Below, piece after piece: positions 53,548-64,000 of a stretch of DNA of 64,000 bases (positions are counted from its first letter, which is position 1; each line of letters starts with the position of its first letter). The DNA is from Rhynchopus sp. YZ270_cl-10. Taxonomy: Eukaryota > Euglenozoa > Diplonemea > Diplonemida > Diplonemidae. The stretch is from positions 1,116,001 to 1,180,000 of the forward strand of contig OZ037871.1 in assembly GCA_964035575.1 (NCBI GenBank), written 5' to 3'. The translations under genes were made by a program, and so were the position numbers. Below the pieces are notes generated by a model. That model worked only from the letters and a program-made list of their open reading frames with translations, searched no databases and was not told where the DNA came from.

Positions 53548-54361
53548 GGGTTTTTTCTAGGGGGAGCGGGGGGGGACGGCGTCCCCCCCCAGATTTTGGG
53601 GGGAAACGCGTCCCCCCCCGGGGGGGGACGCATTTTGACTTGGGAAAAAAGGATGTGGGGGGTGGTTGGGGGTCACCCGCACAGACCCCCATTTGGGACA
53701 CAACGTACGTAACCCGCACCAGAAAAAAAAGGGGAGGCAGGGAGGCAGGGAGGCAGGAAGGGGATAAGACGCGAAGCGCGTCTTATCCCCTTCCTGGCAT
53801 CATTGTGAAGAGGATATAGCGAGGTGAAGTTTCAGACCGCGCCCCCAATTCACTCAATCTTTGCATGACCGAACAAAAGAGTGAGAATAAGGGATGGGCA
53901 AAAATAAAAAAGTAGCGTACCGTGCGCCTGCGGCGCAACTCAAAACTTATGCGGAATACCACAGCCCTCTACCATAGTTTGGCTGTACAAATGTTCAATT
54001 TTAGGTCACAATTTTTTGAAATGTTGCGTACCGTGGCTTCGCCAGAAAGTTCTGATATCATGACCGCCGTTTCTTCTTGTACTGAGGGAAGGTTCCGTGG
54101 AACATGAGAAAAAGGGTTGGTTTGGTTCTTGATGTTCGTTACCATCCCACGTTATCACGTATTTACGTGAAATGAACGGGCTTTTTTGCGCGGAGCGCGA
54201 AAACTATAGACCCCTTTTTGGACATATCTTCACGGTTTTGGAAAATTTTTCCATGAAGATAAGCGGAAACCCTGCTTGCACCTGCGAAAAAAAAATTTTT
54301 TTGGGTGGTTTTTTTGCGTCCCCCCCCAGATCTGAAAAAAAAAATCCTAGAAAAAACCCTG
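53548..54361. mobile_element. TIR element (814 bp, 6-bp TSD GATACT)
   Basis: Begins CAGGGTTTTTTCTAGG and ends CCTAGAAAAAACCCTG, flanked by GATACT at 53542-53547 and 54362-54367. Subterminal GGGGGGGACG blocks are also inverted. Contains a near-perfect hairpin (AAGGGGATAAGACGCG / CGCGTCTTATCCCCTT, 53757-53797), module D (53860-53937) and AAATTTTTTTGGG stretches like those in the element at 42739. No transposase. CAGGG ends suggest the hAT group, although a 6-bp duplication is short for it. Confidence 0.8.
53860..53937 (+). repeat. Module D copy
   Basis: Ends AGTAGCGTACCGTGCGCCTG followed by cggcgc. The same end occurs at 43010 and, as GGGTACCGTGCGCCTGCGGC, at 13128-13147, each time 60-110 bases after a gaccccacc- or ccgcgcccc-type start. 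Confidence 0.75.
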
Positions 54362-54367
54362 GATACT

Positions 54368-56137
<1,770 letters not shown>

Positions 56138-56633
56138 AGGGGAGAAAAAAAAATGCCGAATTTTTTTTTAGTTTCAGAAAAGGGGGCGGAGAGGGGTGAG
56201 GAGGAGGAGGGGGGTGAAAAAAAAATGTGTCAATCTTGTTGATAAGTTGATGCTAATCTAAAACAAAAAAAAAAAAATGGTTTAAAAAAGGTCTAAAAAA
56301 AATGGTTACACAATCGAGCAAAGCAAAAGAGTGTATTTTTTTAAGAGTTCCACTACCTGAGTTTGCTTTTTGATTTATTTTGTTTTGATGGATTGGGGGG
56401 GGTGGGGGGATGGATCAGAGGGGGGTGTTGAACGATAAAAAAACAGAGGGGTGGTAACCTACACTATTTCCAAACAAAAAAACAAACAAAACAAAAAAGA
56501 GAGAGAAAAAAAATACTCACAGCTTCCCTTTTTCGTTCTATGTTCTTCCCTCCGCCTTCCGCCTTCCCGCCCCCCTTCACCTCTACCCTGTGCTTTGCGC
56601 ATCCGAGTATATTGGTTACTTTTCAAATGATTA

Positions 56634-56944
56634 CTGGGGGGGGGCGAATAAGAGATGTGGCATCTCTTATTAGGCGAACGGACGAGCCAGAAATAAAAAA
56701 AAATTTTTGGGGGGAAAAAAGCAAAAAGACATTTTCGCCGGAGGCAAAAAAAATATTTTGACCACTTTTTTGCCAGACCGGGTAGACAGGGTAAAATTTC
56801 AAAAAAAAATTTCAAGATAAAACCCTGGCGCATGCAAAAAAAAAAAAAAAAATACCCCCAAAATCTCAACCTGATCTCTTATTCGGCCCTGATCTCTTAT
56901 TCACCCCTGATCTCTTATTCGCCCCCCCCCCCCCCCCCCCCCAG
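56634..56944. mobile_element. Small TIR element (311 bp) flanked by TA
   Basis: Left end CTGGGGGGGGGCGAATAAGA, right end TCTTATTCGCCCCC...CAG with a 22-base C-run; TA on both sides (56632-56633, 56945-56946). The right end has three tandem CTGATCTCTTATTC units; the left has a GATGTGGCATC hairpin. Interior has A-runs and a ttcgccggaggcaaaaaaaa piece like module E. No coding capacity. Confidence 0.65.
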
Positions 56945-57087
56945 TAACTAATTCAAGCCATTAATTTCCTCCCCCCCTTGCAAATACCAGCAAGAGAAAA
57001 AAAAAATTGGGGGTTGTTTTTTTGCCTAAAAAGAACATTTTTGTTATTCCCTGCGGTTGCTTTATTCCCCCCCTTTTTTTTTTCTAA

Positions 57088-57139
57088 GGTGACTAAGCAC
57101 GAGAGGCTTAGGGTCATCTTATAAACTTTTCTTTTTTGA
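57088..57139 (+). repeat. Hairpin repeat B
   Basis: GGTGACTAAGCACGAGAGGC, ttagggtcatcttataaact, tttctttttt. Practically identical to 61119 and 61915. Confidence 0.9.
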
Positions 57140-58123
57140 AGCATGAAGAGGTTTAAAGGCTCATCTCATAACCTTTTCTCCTCAGGTAATCCCCCAAAAA
57201 AGGTGTGTTCAGTGTCTGCGTTGTTGTCGAGACGTTTTTTGTCCCCACCTGATCTCTCTCGCCCCCATTCAGCTAATATTTTTGTATTTTGCGTTTTCTG
57301 TCTAACGAGGATGGTTCTGTTTTGGCAACGGAAAAAAAAAAAAGTAATTTATTTATTGATGTATGTGCACGAGGGGGTACATTCATCGTTTTTTTTTCTC
57401 TCCTTTTTTAGGCATCCTCGCCTCCCACGATGAAGTAAAAGGCTTACAAACGGTGTACATAACCACAAAGCAAGTCATTTACTTTACCACCCATTCCACC
57501 CACCCCATACATCGGTCTGGCTTGGGTTGCTTTAAGTAAACCCGCTAACCCAGCTAAAAAAAAAACTTTTCTTTTTGAGGACATTTTGTCACTTTTTTTT
57601 ATACTTTAAACGCTGTCTGTACCAAGGCCCAGTCAGCGTTCAAAAATTTCGTTTTTTTTTTCTTTTTACCCTTTCCCAATAACATTCAATCAAAAAGAAA
57701 GTCATAAAAAAAATTAACCTGAAAGAACTCCAGTTTCGTGAAAAAAGCGGGAGGGGGTGGGATAAGGGAAAGTAGGAGGAAGAGGAAGGGTTTGCCGATC
57801 CCCCGTTGTCCCGTTCTTTTTCTAAATTTCCTTCATTTCTTTGAGAAATGTTTAACATATTTTTTGAAAAACAAAACAAAATACAAAAATAAATGGCGCA
57901 AGGAGGAAGACAATCTGCGTAAATAAATGAACAAAACAAAAACAAAAAAACAAAATGTGCGGGAAATTCTTTAAACTAAAATGCTATTAAAAAAGGGGGA
58001 AAACAAAACTTTAATTTTAACAAAAAAAACGACATGGACAATACGACCATAAGCAATATAAAAAAGTGTCACCATTTTCCCTTTCCATAACAGAACCCAC
58101 CAGACAGAGTCGCCCATCATGTT

Positions 58124-58203
58124 TGCCTGCTTGTTAGCAGCGCGTTGCTTCTCCCTTTCGTTTGAGAGAAGCGGCTGCGACGCTTGACGCTGATGCGCAG
58201 AAC
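58124..58203 (+). repeat. 80-bp conserved repeat R80, copy 1 (upstream of MetE)
   Basis: Identical over 80 bases to 61522-61601. Predicted core hairpin: GCTTCTC pairing with GAGAAGC around a ~12-base loop, with GCAGC/GCTGC flanking it, followed by gacgcttgacgctgatgcgcagaac. It starts 279 bases before the MetE ATG. It could be a structured RNA or UTR element, or a short mobile repeat. Confidence 0.85.
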
Positions 58204-58402
58204 GTGGTGTATGCGTCTTACAGACAACATCGTCATCAGTCACGTCACCTTGCAGTCGCACCATTGCCCATTGGTGCACACATCCATTTCCTGGTCCTGC
58301 ATTAGAAGGCATCTACCATTTCCCCCTTCCTTCTGTAACACCACCACAACCACACAGATTACTATATTAGCCCCAACACCTGCAAAAACACAACCAACAG
58401 CA

Positions 58403-60742
58403 ATGTCGCTCCCAACCAGCACCCTTGGCTTCCCCCGTGTCGGAGGGAGGCGTGAGCTGAAGGCAGCCCTAGAGAAGCACTGGGCAGGCAACCTCAGCGA
58501 GGCGGAGCTGCTCTCTGTGCGCGACTCTGTGCTGGCAGAGGCGGTGCGCATCCAGGGCGGTGCCGGTGTGTCCTGCATTGGGGTGGGCGACTCGACACTC
58601 TACGACCACGTGCTGGACTGGAATGTGCGCTTTGGGCTGACGAGCAAGCGCTTTGCAAGTGCAGGCGCACCGGGCACCCTCGCAAACTACTTCGCCCAGG
58701 CAAAGGGGGCAGGGGACTGCACGGCCCTGCAGCTGCTGAAGTACTTTGACACGAACTACCACATTCTGGTGCCCGAGATTGACGCAGGGGTGGCTGCCGA
58801 GGTGGCGAAGCCGTCGCATGCGACCTTCTTTGCCGACTACGTGCACATTGTGAAGCACGCACAGCAGGTGGCAGCAGGCCTCCCGCAGCAGCCGAAGTGC
58901 GTGCCGATTGTGCTCGGCCCAGTGACCTTCGCACACCTGAGCAAGATTGCCGGGACGGACACGGCGGAGACCCTGGCAGAGGCGCTGGTGCCCTTGTACG
59001 CACGTCTGTTCAAGGAGCTGGAGGCGGCTGGGGGTGTGTCGGACGTGCAGATCCACGAGCCGTGGCTGGGGACGTCGGGTGCGGACGAGGCGTCGGTCCT
59101 GAACACCACAAAGCGCATCCACGAGCAGCTGGCGGCAGCGGCTGCGTCGTGCAGCATCGCGGTGAACCTGTGTGTGCACCACGAGAGCGTGTCGGAGGCG
59201 GTGTACACGACGCTGGTTTCAATTGAGGGGGTGGCGACGGTGACACTGGACCTGTGCCGCAGCAAGGGGGCGATTGAGGTGCTGCAGAAGGTCGGCTTCC
59301 CGCATGCGACGAAGCGCCTTGGGGCGGGGGTGGTGGACGGGCGCAGTGTGTGGGCCAACGACGCACACACGCGGTCCCTTCTGGCGCGCGTGCTCTCGGT
59401 TGTGCCTGCGTCGCGTGTGGACATTGCTGCGTCGTGCTCTCTGCAGCACGTGCCCTACGACGCGTCGGTGGAGACCTTTGTTGTGCACAAGGCAGGGGCT
59501 GTCGATGTGGCGGCGTCTGCAGCACTGACAGAGCGCATTGCCTTTGCTGTGCAGAAGGTGGCGCAGCTCGTGTCCCTGTCGCAGAACCCGCCTGCAGCAA
59601 GCGCAACGGCGACGGCAGTGTGGGCCGGGGAGGACAACATCAGTGTGACGTCGGTGGCGGCAGCAGAGCTGACGCGGAGCAAGGCATACGAGGCACGTCG
59701 TGGCAACCAGGTGGACCTCCCTGCCCTGGCCACCAGCACGATCGGGTCCTTCCCGCAGACGGACGCGATCCGGCGTGCGCGCCAGCAGCACCGCACCGGG
59801 AAGATGGACGCTGCTGCCTACCGCACCTTCATCGAGGGCGTCATCAGTGAGAACGTCGGCCTCCAGCGCGACCTTGGCCTCGACGTCTTCGTGCACGGCG
59901 AGCCTGAGCGTGCGGACATGGTGGAGTACTTTGGGGAGCGCCTGGAGGGGATGGTCATCACCCGCCTTGGGTGGGTGCAGTCGTACGGGTCGCGGTGTGT
60001 GCGTCCGCCGATCATCTACGCAGACGTGGTGCGGCGTGGGGCGCTGACGGTGGCCGAGTTTGCACACGCACAGAAGGAGAGCGGGTGCACACCTGTGAAG
60101 GGGATGCTGACGGGGCCGGTGACGATTCTGAACTGGTCGTTCTGCAGGACGGACGTGCCGCGTTCGGAGCAGGCGAGGCAGCTGGCGCGTGCAGTGTCGG
60201 ACGAGATCCGCGACCTGGAGGACGCAGGGTGCCGCATTGTACAGGTCGACGAGGCGGCGGTGCGTGAGCGCATGCCGCTCAAGGCGTCCGACAGTGCGAC
60301 GTACATGCGGTGGGCGGTCGACGCCTTCCGTCTGTGCACTGCGTCGGCACGTCCCGAGACCATGGTGGCAACCCATATGTGCTACTCGTCCTTCGACGAC
60401 GCAACGACGCTCCGTGCGATTGACGAGATGGACGCAGACGTGCTGCTCATTGAGAACTCACGTGGCGGCAACACCGTCCTCGGTGCACTGTCCGACTACG
60501 GCTATGGCCGTGACATTGGGTTTGGTGTGTACGACGTGCACTCTGCCGAGGTCCCGCAGGTCGACGTTCTGGTGAAGCGCCTGAGCGAGATTGTCGGCAC
60601 AACACACCTCCCGACCTCGCGTGTGTGGATCAACCCCGACTGCGGGCTGAAGACACGTCGTTGGGAGGAGGTGACACCCTCCCTCAAGAACATGGTGGAG
60701 GCAACACGCATTGTGCGTGCGGAGTGTGCACAGACTTCATAG
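58403..60742 (+). CDS. METE: Cobalamin-independent methionine synthase
   Basis: 779 residues from the ATG at 58403 (MSLPTSTLGFPRVGGRRELK, the usual MetE N-terminus); the open frame upstream of it has no family resemblance. It transfers a methyl group from 5-methyltetrahydrofolate (polyglutamate) to homocysteine, making methionine without B12. The zinc ligands are all there: His658 and Cys660 in THMCYS, Glu684 in LLIENSR, Cys747 in NPDCGLKTR. The C-terminal barrel starts at ATSTIGSFPQTDAIRRARQQ. Length fits the family (~750-770). No intron. It is distinctly GC-rich with a strong preference for gcg/gtg/cgc-type codons compared with neighbours, as expected for a highly expressed gene; bacterial origin cannot be excluded by eye. 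Ends in TAG. Confidence 0.97.
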   Translation: MSLPTSTLGFPRVGGRRELKAALEKHWAGNLSEAELLSVRDSVLAEAVRIQGGAGVSCIGVGDSTLYDHVLDWNVRFGLTSKRFASAGAPGTLANYFAQAKGAGDCTALQLLKYFDTNYHILVPEIDAGVAAEVAKPSHATFFADYVHIVKHAQQVAAGLPQQPKCVPIVLGPVTFAHLSKIAGTDTAETLAEALVPLYARLFKELEAAGGVSDVQIHEPWLGTSGADEASVLNTTKRIHEQLAAAAASCSIAVNLCVHHESVSEAVYTTLVSIEGVATVTLDLCRSKGAIEVLQKVGFPHATKRLGAGVVDGRSVWANDAHTRSLLARVLSVVPASRVDIAASCSLQHVPYDASVETFVVHKAGAVDVAASAALTERIAFAVQKVAQLVSLSQNPPAASATATAVWAGEDNISVTSVAAAELTRSKAYEARRGNQVDLPALATSTIGSFPQTDAIRRARQQHRTGKMDAAAYRTFIEGVISENVGLQRDLGLDVFVHGEPERADMVEYFGERLEGMVITRLGWVQSYGSRCVRPPIIYADVVRRGALTVAEFAHAQKESGCTPVKGMLTGPVTILNWSFCRTDVPRSEQARQLARAVSDEIRDLEDAGCRIVQVDEAAVRERMPLKASDSATYMRWAVDAFRLCTASARPETMVATHMCYSSFDDATTLRAIDEMDADVLLIENSRGGNTVLGALSDYGYGRDIGFGVYDVHSAEVPQVDVLVKRLSEIVGTTHLPTSRVWINPDCGLKTRRWEEVTPSLKNMVEATRIVRAECAQTS

Positions 60743-61118
60743 GTCAATGTGTAGGGTTGTCAGGAGTGTGGGAGGGTTTCAGATCCAGGGGGAAAAAGAC
60801 TGTTCTGCTGCCTTATGCGGGGTTGTGTTGGGTTTACTCAAAGAAGGACTGAGTCGGCTGATTTTGATTTATTTACTTTTTTGATTTATTTTCCTTTTTA
60901 AATTTTCCTAGAACCAATGAGATCTATTTTTGTTGTCAATAATTCTGCTCAATGTGGGCCACCAGAGCTACCATCACACGTCACCACACCACGTGTTATG
61001 TTAACAAACCAACAGTCTGTGCAGTACCCTAGGAGTGGTGTTTTGGAAAAACCTTTCCAAGCCATCACCCCTCTTTGTACAGGAGGTTGCCTTCTCTATG
61101 TTTTTTTTTTTTTTATAA

Positions 61119-61170
61119 GGTGACTAAGCACGAGAGGCTTAGGATCATCTTATAAACTTTTCTTTTTTTT
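61119..61170 (+). repeat. Hairpin repeat B
   Basis: GGTGACTAAGCACGAGAGGC, ttaggatcatcttataaact, tttctttttttt, then a CTT microsatellite. Confidence 0.9.
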
Positions 61171-61333
61171 CTTCTTCTTCTTCTTCACCACATATCACTT
61201 GTTGACATTTTGCGTTTTATTTGCTTTTCAGTTATTTGCTGTTAAAAGAGGCTGCGTACCAAGAGACGTTTGTACTTCCACCTTCGCCTTTTGAGTTGCG
61301 CACCTTTGAAAGACAGAGTTATTTTTTGTTTTA

Positions 61334-61386
61334 TTTCATAAATTGTTGTGTAGTTGCCTCGGTTGGGTTGCGCAGTCTCGCACTTT
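61334..61386 (-). repeat. Mini-SINE-like repeat S, reverse orientation, diverged
   Basis: Reverse complement reads GTGCGAGACTGCGCAACCCA, ACCGAGGCAACTACACAACA, atttatgaaataaaa. Only minus-strand copy seen. Confidence 0.7.
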
Positions 61387-61521
61387 CCGTATTTTTTTTT
61401 GTTTTACAAATTTGGAGCACCTTTGTGTACATGAGTAGGGGTTTGCCATGTATCATATTTGTCTTCCGTATGTTGTTCTTTTGCTGTTTGCTACTTTGCA
61501 CACCGAGCCAGCCCATTCTGC

Positions 61522-61601
61522 TGCCTGCTTGTTAGCAGCGCGTTGCTTCTCCCTTTCGTTTGAGAGAAGCGGCTGCGACGCTTGACGCTGATGCGCAGAA
61601 C
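61522..61601 (+). repeat. 80-bp conserved repeat R80, copy 2 (upstream of the reductase)
   Basis: Identical to 58124-58203 over 80 bases with unrelated flanks on both sides. It starts 484 bases before the ATG of the next gene, same strand. Confidence 0.85.
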
Positions 61602-61914
61602 AGGGTGAATTGGTGTTTTATATGCTTCTATTTTTTTCTCATTATTTTTGTTGTACTTTATCTTCTTTGATTTGAAAGTACTTTGTTTCTTTTATTTAAG
61701 CATCTTCCTTCAGGGGGGTTCACATTAACCTAATAATACCTACTATTTCCACCCATATTTTTCTCATCCACAACACCCACAAAAGACACAAAGCGACACG
61801 CAGACAAACACCCCAAAGAGAAGATCTCTGCAGATGAGGTCTTTTGGTGGAGGCTGGCCAGGAACGGCGACATGCAGACAGCGACACACTTCTTTTTTTA
61901 ACGAATATGATACG

Positions 61915-61962
61915 GTGACTAAGCACGAGAGGCTTAGGGTCATCTTATAAACTTTTCTTTTT
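61915..61962 (+). repeat. Hairpin repeat B in the leader of the reductase gene
   Basis: GGTGACTAAGCACGAGAGGC, ttagggtcatcttataaact, tttctttttt. Its T-rich tail could supply a pyrimidine tract in front of the CAACAG at 61976-61981. Confidence 0.85.
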
Positions 61963-62005
61963 TCAAATTTCACCACCAACAGGACACACACACCTCCCCG
62001 CACCC

Positions 62006-63187
62006 ATGACTTCCCCAACATGGGTCTGCCCTGACACCTATGTGGAGGGCTTCCACGATTTGGAGGTGATCAAGAAGATGCAGTACCGTTCTGTGGCGCA
62101 CCTTGGGTTGGTCAGCGTTCTGTCCTTTGGCGCGTCTGGGCTTGGAGGAATGCACACTGCGGGGCAAGGTACAGGGCTGCTCGATGCGGGAGATCTGCAG
62201 AAGGAATGCAACTCTGTTTGGTGGCAGGAGGACCCCGAGAGCGACGTGGCCCGCGCCCGCGAGGTGCTTCTCGTGTACCTGAAGGCAGGCGGGAACCTCA
62301 TTGACACCGCGCATTGGTATGGCCAGGGCAAATCCGAACGCCTTCTTGGCCGCGTCCTCCAAGACATTCCCCGCAAAGCGTACTACATCACCACCAAGGT
62401 CGGGCGCTACGACAAAGACCCTCACAATATGTTCGACTTCTCCTACGACCGTACCCTGCAGGCAGTGCAGGACTCTCTGAAACGCCTCAAATTGGAGTAT
62501 GTCGATGTGGTCCAGGTGCATGATCCGGAATATGTACCGGATGTGACGGAAAATGGAGAGTCGAATATTATTGTTCATCATACCATCAAGGCGCTGCACG
62601 CTGCAAAGGGGAAAGGGTGGACGAAGAATGTGGGGTTGACGGGGTATCCGATTGAGACGCAAAATGCGTTGATTTTGCAGTGCAAGGAGGCAGGGCTGCC
62701 GATAGACACCTCCTTGACGTACTGTAGGTATACCATGAACGACCGCTCGCTTTTGGAGAGCAAATACTGGAAGACGTGCGCAGAGTTGGGAATTGGAGTG
62801 ATCAATGCATCTCCCATTGCAATGGGTCTGCTCATGAACAGAGACCCGCCTGGCTGGCACCCTTGCCCCGCAGAGAAGAAGCTTGTCTGCAAGAAAGCAA
62901 CCGACTACTGCATTGAGAGGGGCGTGGACATCTCCAAGCTCGCCATCCACTTTGTGCTCCGTGAGACAAGCATCGCCACTACCCTCGTCTCCACTACCTC
63001 AGTGGAGCGTTGTGCGCAAAACATGGCGGCCGTGACCGACACCCTCAGCGCCGTAGAGGAAGAAGTGCTTGCGCACATCATGAAAACTATCTTTGAACCA
63101 GAAGGTAACATGCAATGGGAAAACATTGAGGTAACAGAATACTGGAAAACTATCGACAAAGCAGAGAGTTTGAAACGTTATGCATGA
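62006..63187 (+). CDS. Aldo/keto reductase, L-galactose dehydrogenase type
   Basis: 393 residues, one exon, ATG to TGA. NAD(P)-dependent (beta/alpha)8 enzyme. The AKR catalytic tetrad is visible: Asp100 (NLIDTA), Tyr105 (HWYG), Lys131 (TTKVGRYDKD) and His172 (VQVHDPEY). The stretch GVINASPIAMGLLMNRDPPG plus WHPCPAEKK is the characteristic segment of plant L-galactose dehydrogenase and fungal D-arabinose dehydrogenase, so it likely oxidises an aldose to the lactone in ascorbate (or erythroascorbate) synthesis. It has about 60 more residues than the plant enzyme, mainly an N-terminal extension and the insert DAGDLQKECNSVWWQEDPES. No targeting signal is obvious. It follows MetE on the same strand. 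Confidence 0.92.
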   Translation: MTSPTWVCPDTYVEGFHDLEVIKKMQYRSVAHLGLVSVLSFGASGLGGMHTAGQGTGLLDAGDLQKECNSVWWQEDPESDVARAREVLLVYLKAGGNLIDTAHWYGQGKSERLLGRVLQDIPRKAYYITTKVGRYDKDPHNMFDFSYDRTLQAVQDSLKRLKLEYVDVVQVHDPEYVPDVTENGESNIIVHHTIKALHAAKGKGWTKNVGLTGYPIETQNALILQCKEAGLPIDTSLTYCRYTMNDRSLLESKYWKTCAELGIGVINASPIAMGLLMNRDPPGWHPCPAEKKLVCKKATDYCIERGVDISKLAIHFVLRETSIATTLVSTTSVERCAQNMAAVTDTLSAVEEEVLAHIMKTIFEPEGNMQWENIEVTEYWKTIDKAESLKRYA

Positions 63188-64000
63188 GTATAAAAAGGAA
63201 AAAAGGGGGTTATCTTGAACACTAAAAAAAAAGGTGCAAATATGTGGAGTTTAAGTGTATTGTGTTCGGGGCGAATCAGATCTGTGGTTATTCTAGTTAT
63301 ATATGGGGTGAGGGTGTAAATGGGGCAGAGTTTGGGGTGACTCTTGAATGTGTGTTTCCTTTGGCCTTTTTTATGGGCATTTTCTTCGAATTTATGTTAC
63401 AGAATAAACGCGACAGTGATTAATAAAAAGCTGAAGTGCGGTATTGGGGTCAGCGTTGCCAACCTTTTACATGCTTTGTTATGTCACTGTGTAATAATAA
63501 AAAAGAGAGAGTGAGTGATCCCTCTTTACGTCTCCCCCCCATGTGTTTTCCTCGTTTCAAGTATTATTTTTTGTTTCCTTTGTTTTGCGTTTTTTTTCGA
63601 ACTTCAAAAAAAAATAGGTGGAAAACATTGAAACCGTTCAAGCTGATTTTGACCGCTCGTCACACCCTTGTTGTTTTATTGTATATGATGACACTCGTTA
63701 CAGGGTATAGGGTGGTGCTGGATTTTTTTTTAAAAACCAGGAAATGCACGGTACTACCCAGTAATGACAACCGGAAACCTCGGTTGGACCCGGTAATGAA
63801 AAATTTGGAAAGTGGAGATTGCACACCTGTGGCAACACACTACACTACTCCGACAATTTATCGAAAAAAAAATTGAAATCCGGTAGTTCCCTGTACCCGG
63901 TAGCGGGTGTCATCCATGATGCCTTTTTTCTTTTATTGGATTGGATGTAATGTTTTGCGAGAAAATGGTCACACACACAAGCACGCGTGCCCCTCCTCTC
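63188..64000. other. 3' flank of the window
   Basis: No gene recognised. AT-rich; an AATAAA-like agaataaacg at 63400 might serve as polyadenylation signal for something upstream. Contains repeat S at 63812-63871. Confidence 0.45.
63812..63871 (+). repeat. Mini-SINE-like repeat S
   Basis: GTGGAGATTGCACACCTGTG, gcaacacactacactactcc, gacaatttatcgaaaaaaaa; lacks ~10 central bases. Confidence 0.8.

Larger units (their letters stand above)
56138..58402. other. Intergenic region
   Basis: No convincing gene. Contains a TIR element (56634-56944), hairpin repeat B (57088-57139), G- and A-runs, and the 80-bp repeat (58124-58203). The frame of the following MetE gene is open back to 58184 but without homology. 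The last ~150 bases are rich in C, A and T and hold several CAGs before the ATG. Confidence 0.5.
60743..62005. other. Intergenic region between MetE and the reductase
   Basis: No convincing gene. Contains repeat B (61119-61170), an inverted repeat-S relative (61334-61386), R80 copy 2 (61522-61601) and another repeat B (61915-61962) that ends only ~45 bases before the next ATG, after caccaccaacag. Confidence 0.55.

Noticed and set aside
58124-58203. R80 as a tRNA, 5S rRNA or TPP riboswitch
   Set aside because: None of the conserved boxes (T-loop TTCGA, 5S motifs, CUGAGA of TPP switches) is present.
58184-58402. 73-residue N-terminal extension of MetE
   Set aside because: No family resemblance, partly overlaps the R80 repeat, and the conserved N-terminus starts at the ATG at 58403.

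Overview
This is nuclear DNA of a eukaryote, most likely a free-living unicellular protist. It has eukaryote-only genes (APC/C subunit 2, an ENTH-domain epsin, RuvB-like 2), a few spliceosomal introns, non-coding DNA full of poly(A)/poly(T) runs, a non-LTR retrotransposon and many DNA-transposon derivatives. The standard code fits: TAA, TAG and TGA all end convincing genes. I cannot name the lineage. Every convincingly coding host gene lies on the + strand and many are preceded by pyrimidine-rich tracts. That recalls lineages with one-directional gene clusters (euglenozoans, dinoflagellates) but does not prove it. All convincing introns start GTATG.

Layout. 1-10.8 kb: the end of a WD40-repeat protein, a 6.8-kb single-exon gene with C-terminal ankyrin repeats, and an alanine-rich protein with SP motifs. 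10.8-14 kb: two nonautonomous DNA transposons (hAT-like with an 8-bp target duplication; Harbinger-like with TAA). 14-22.9 kb: ANAPC2, a four-exon epsin, a second Ala/Ser/Pro coiled-coil protein, and a small unidentified protein. 22.9-40.3 kb: about 17 kb with almost no convincing genes, packed with short dispersed repeats, tandem repeats and four TIR-delimited elements plus a hairpin. 40.3-53.4 kb: what looks like one membrane-anchored DUF229/sulfatase-like gene, whose N-terminal and catalytic parts are separated by an inserted TIR element and a complete-looking 7.3-kb LINE. 53.4-64 kb: another TIR element, RUVBL2 (reptin), a small TIR element, cobalamin-independent methionine synthase (MetE) and an L-galactose-dehydrogenase-type aldo/keto reductase.

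The most unusual items are: a LINE whose second ORF starts with an OTU-type cysteine protease and follows ORF1 in the same frame after a single TGA-C stop; a roughly 65-bp family of solo repeats that all start at the same base and resemble the LINE's own 3' tail (a possible very short SINE); a roughly 45-bp hairpin repeat family; an 80-bp sequence repeated without a mismatch upstream of MetE and the reductase; and a set of unrelated TIR elements that share internal modules.

The host genes are housekeeping genes (cell cycle, endocytosis, chromatin/assembly AAA+ ATPase, methionine and probably ascorbate metabolism). Nothing suggests they form one pathway.
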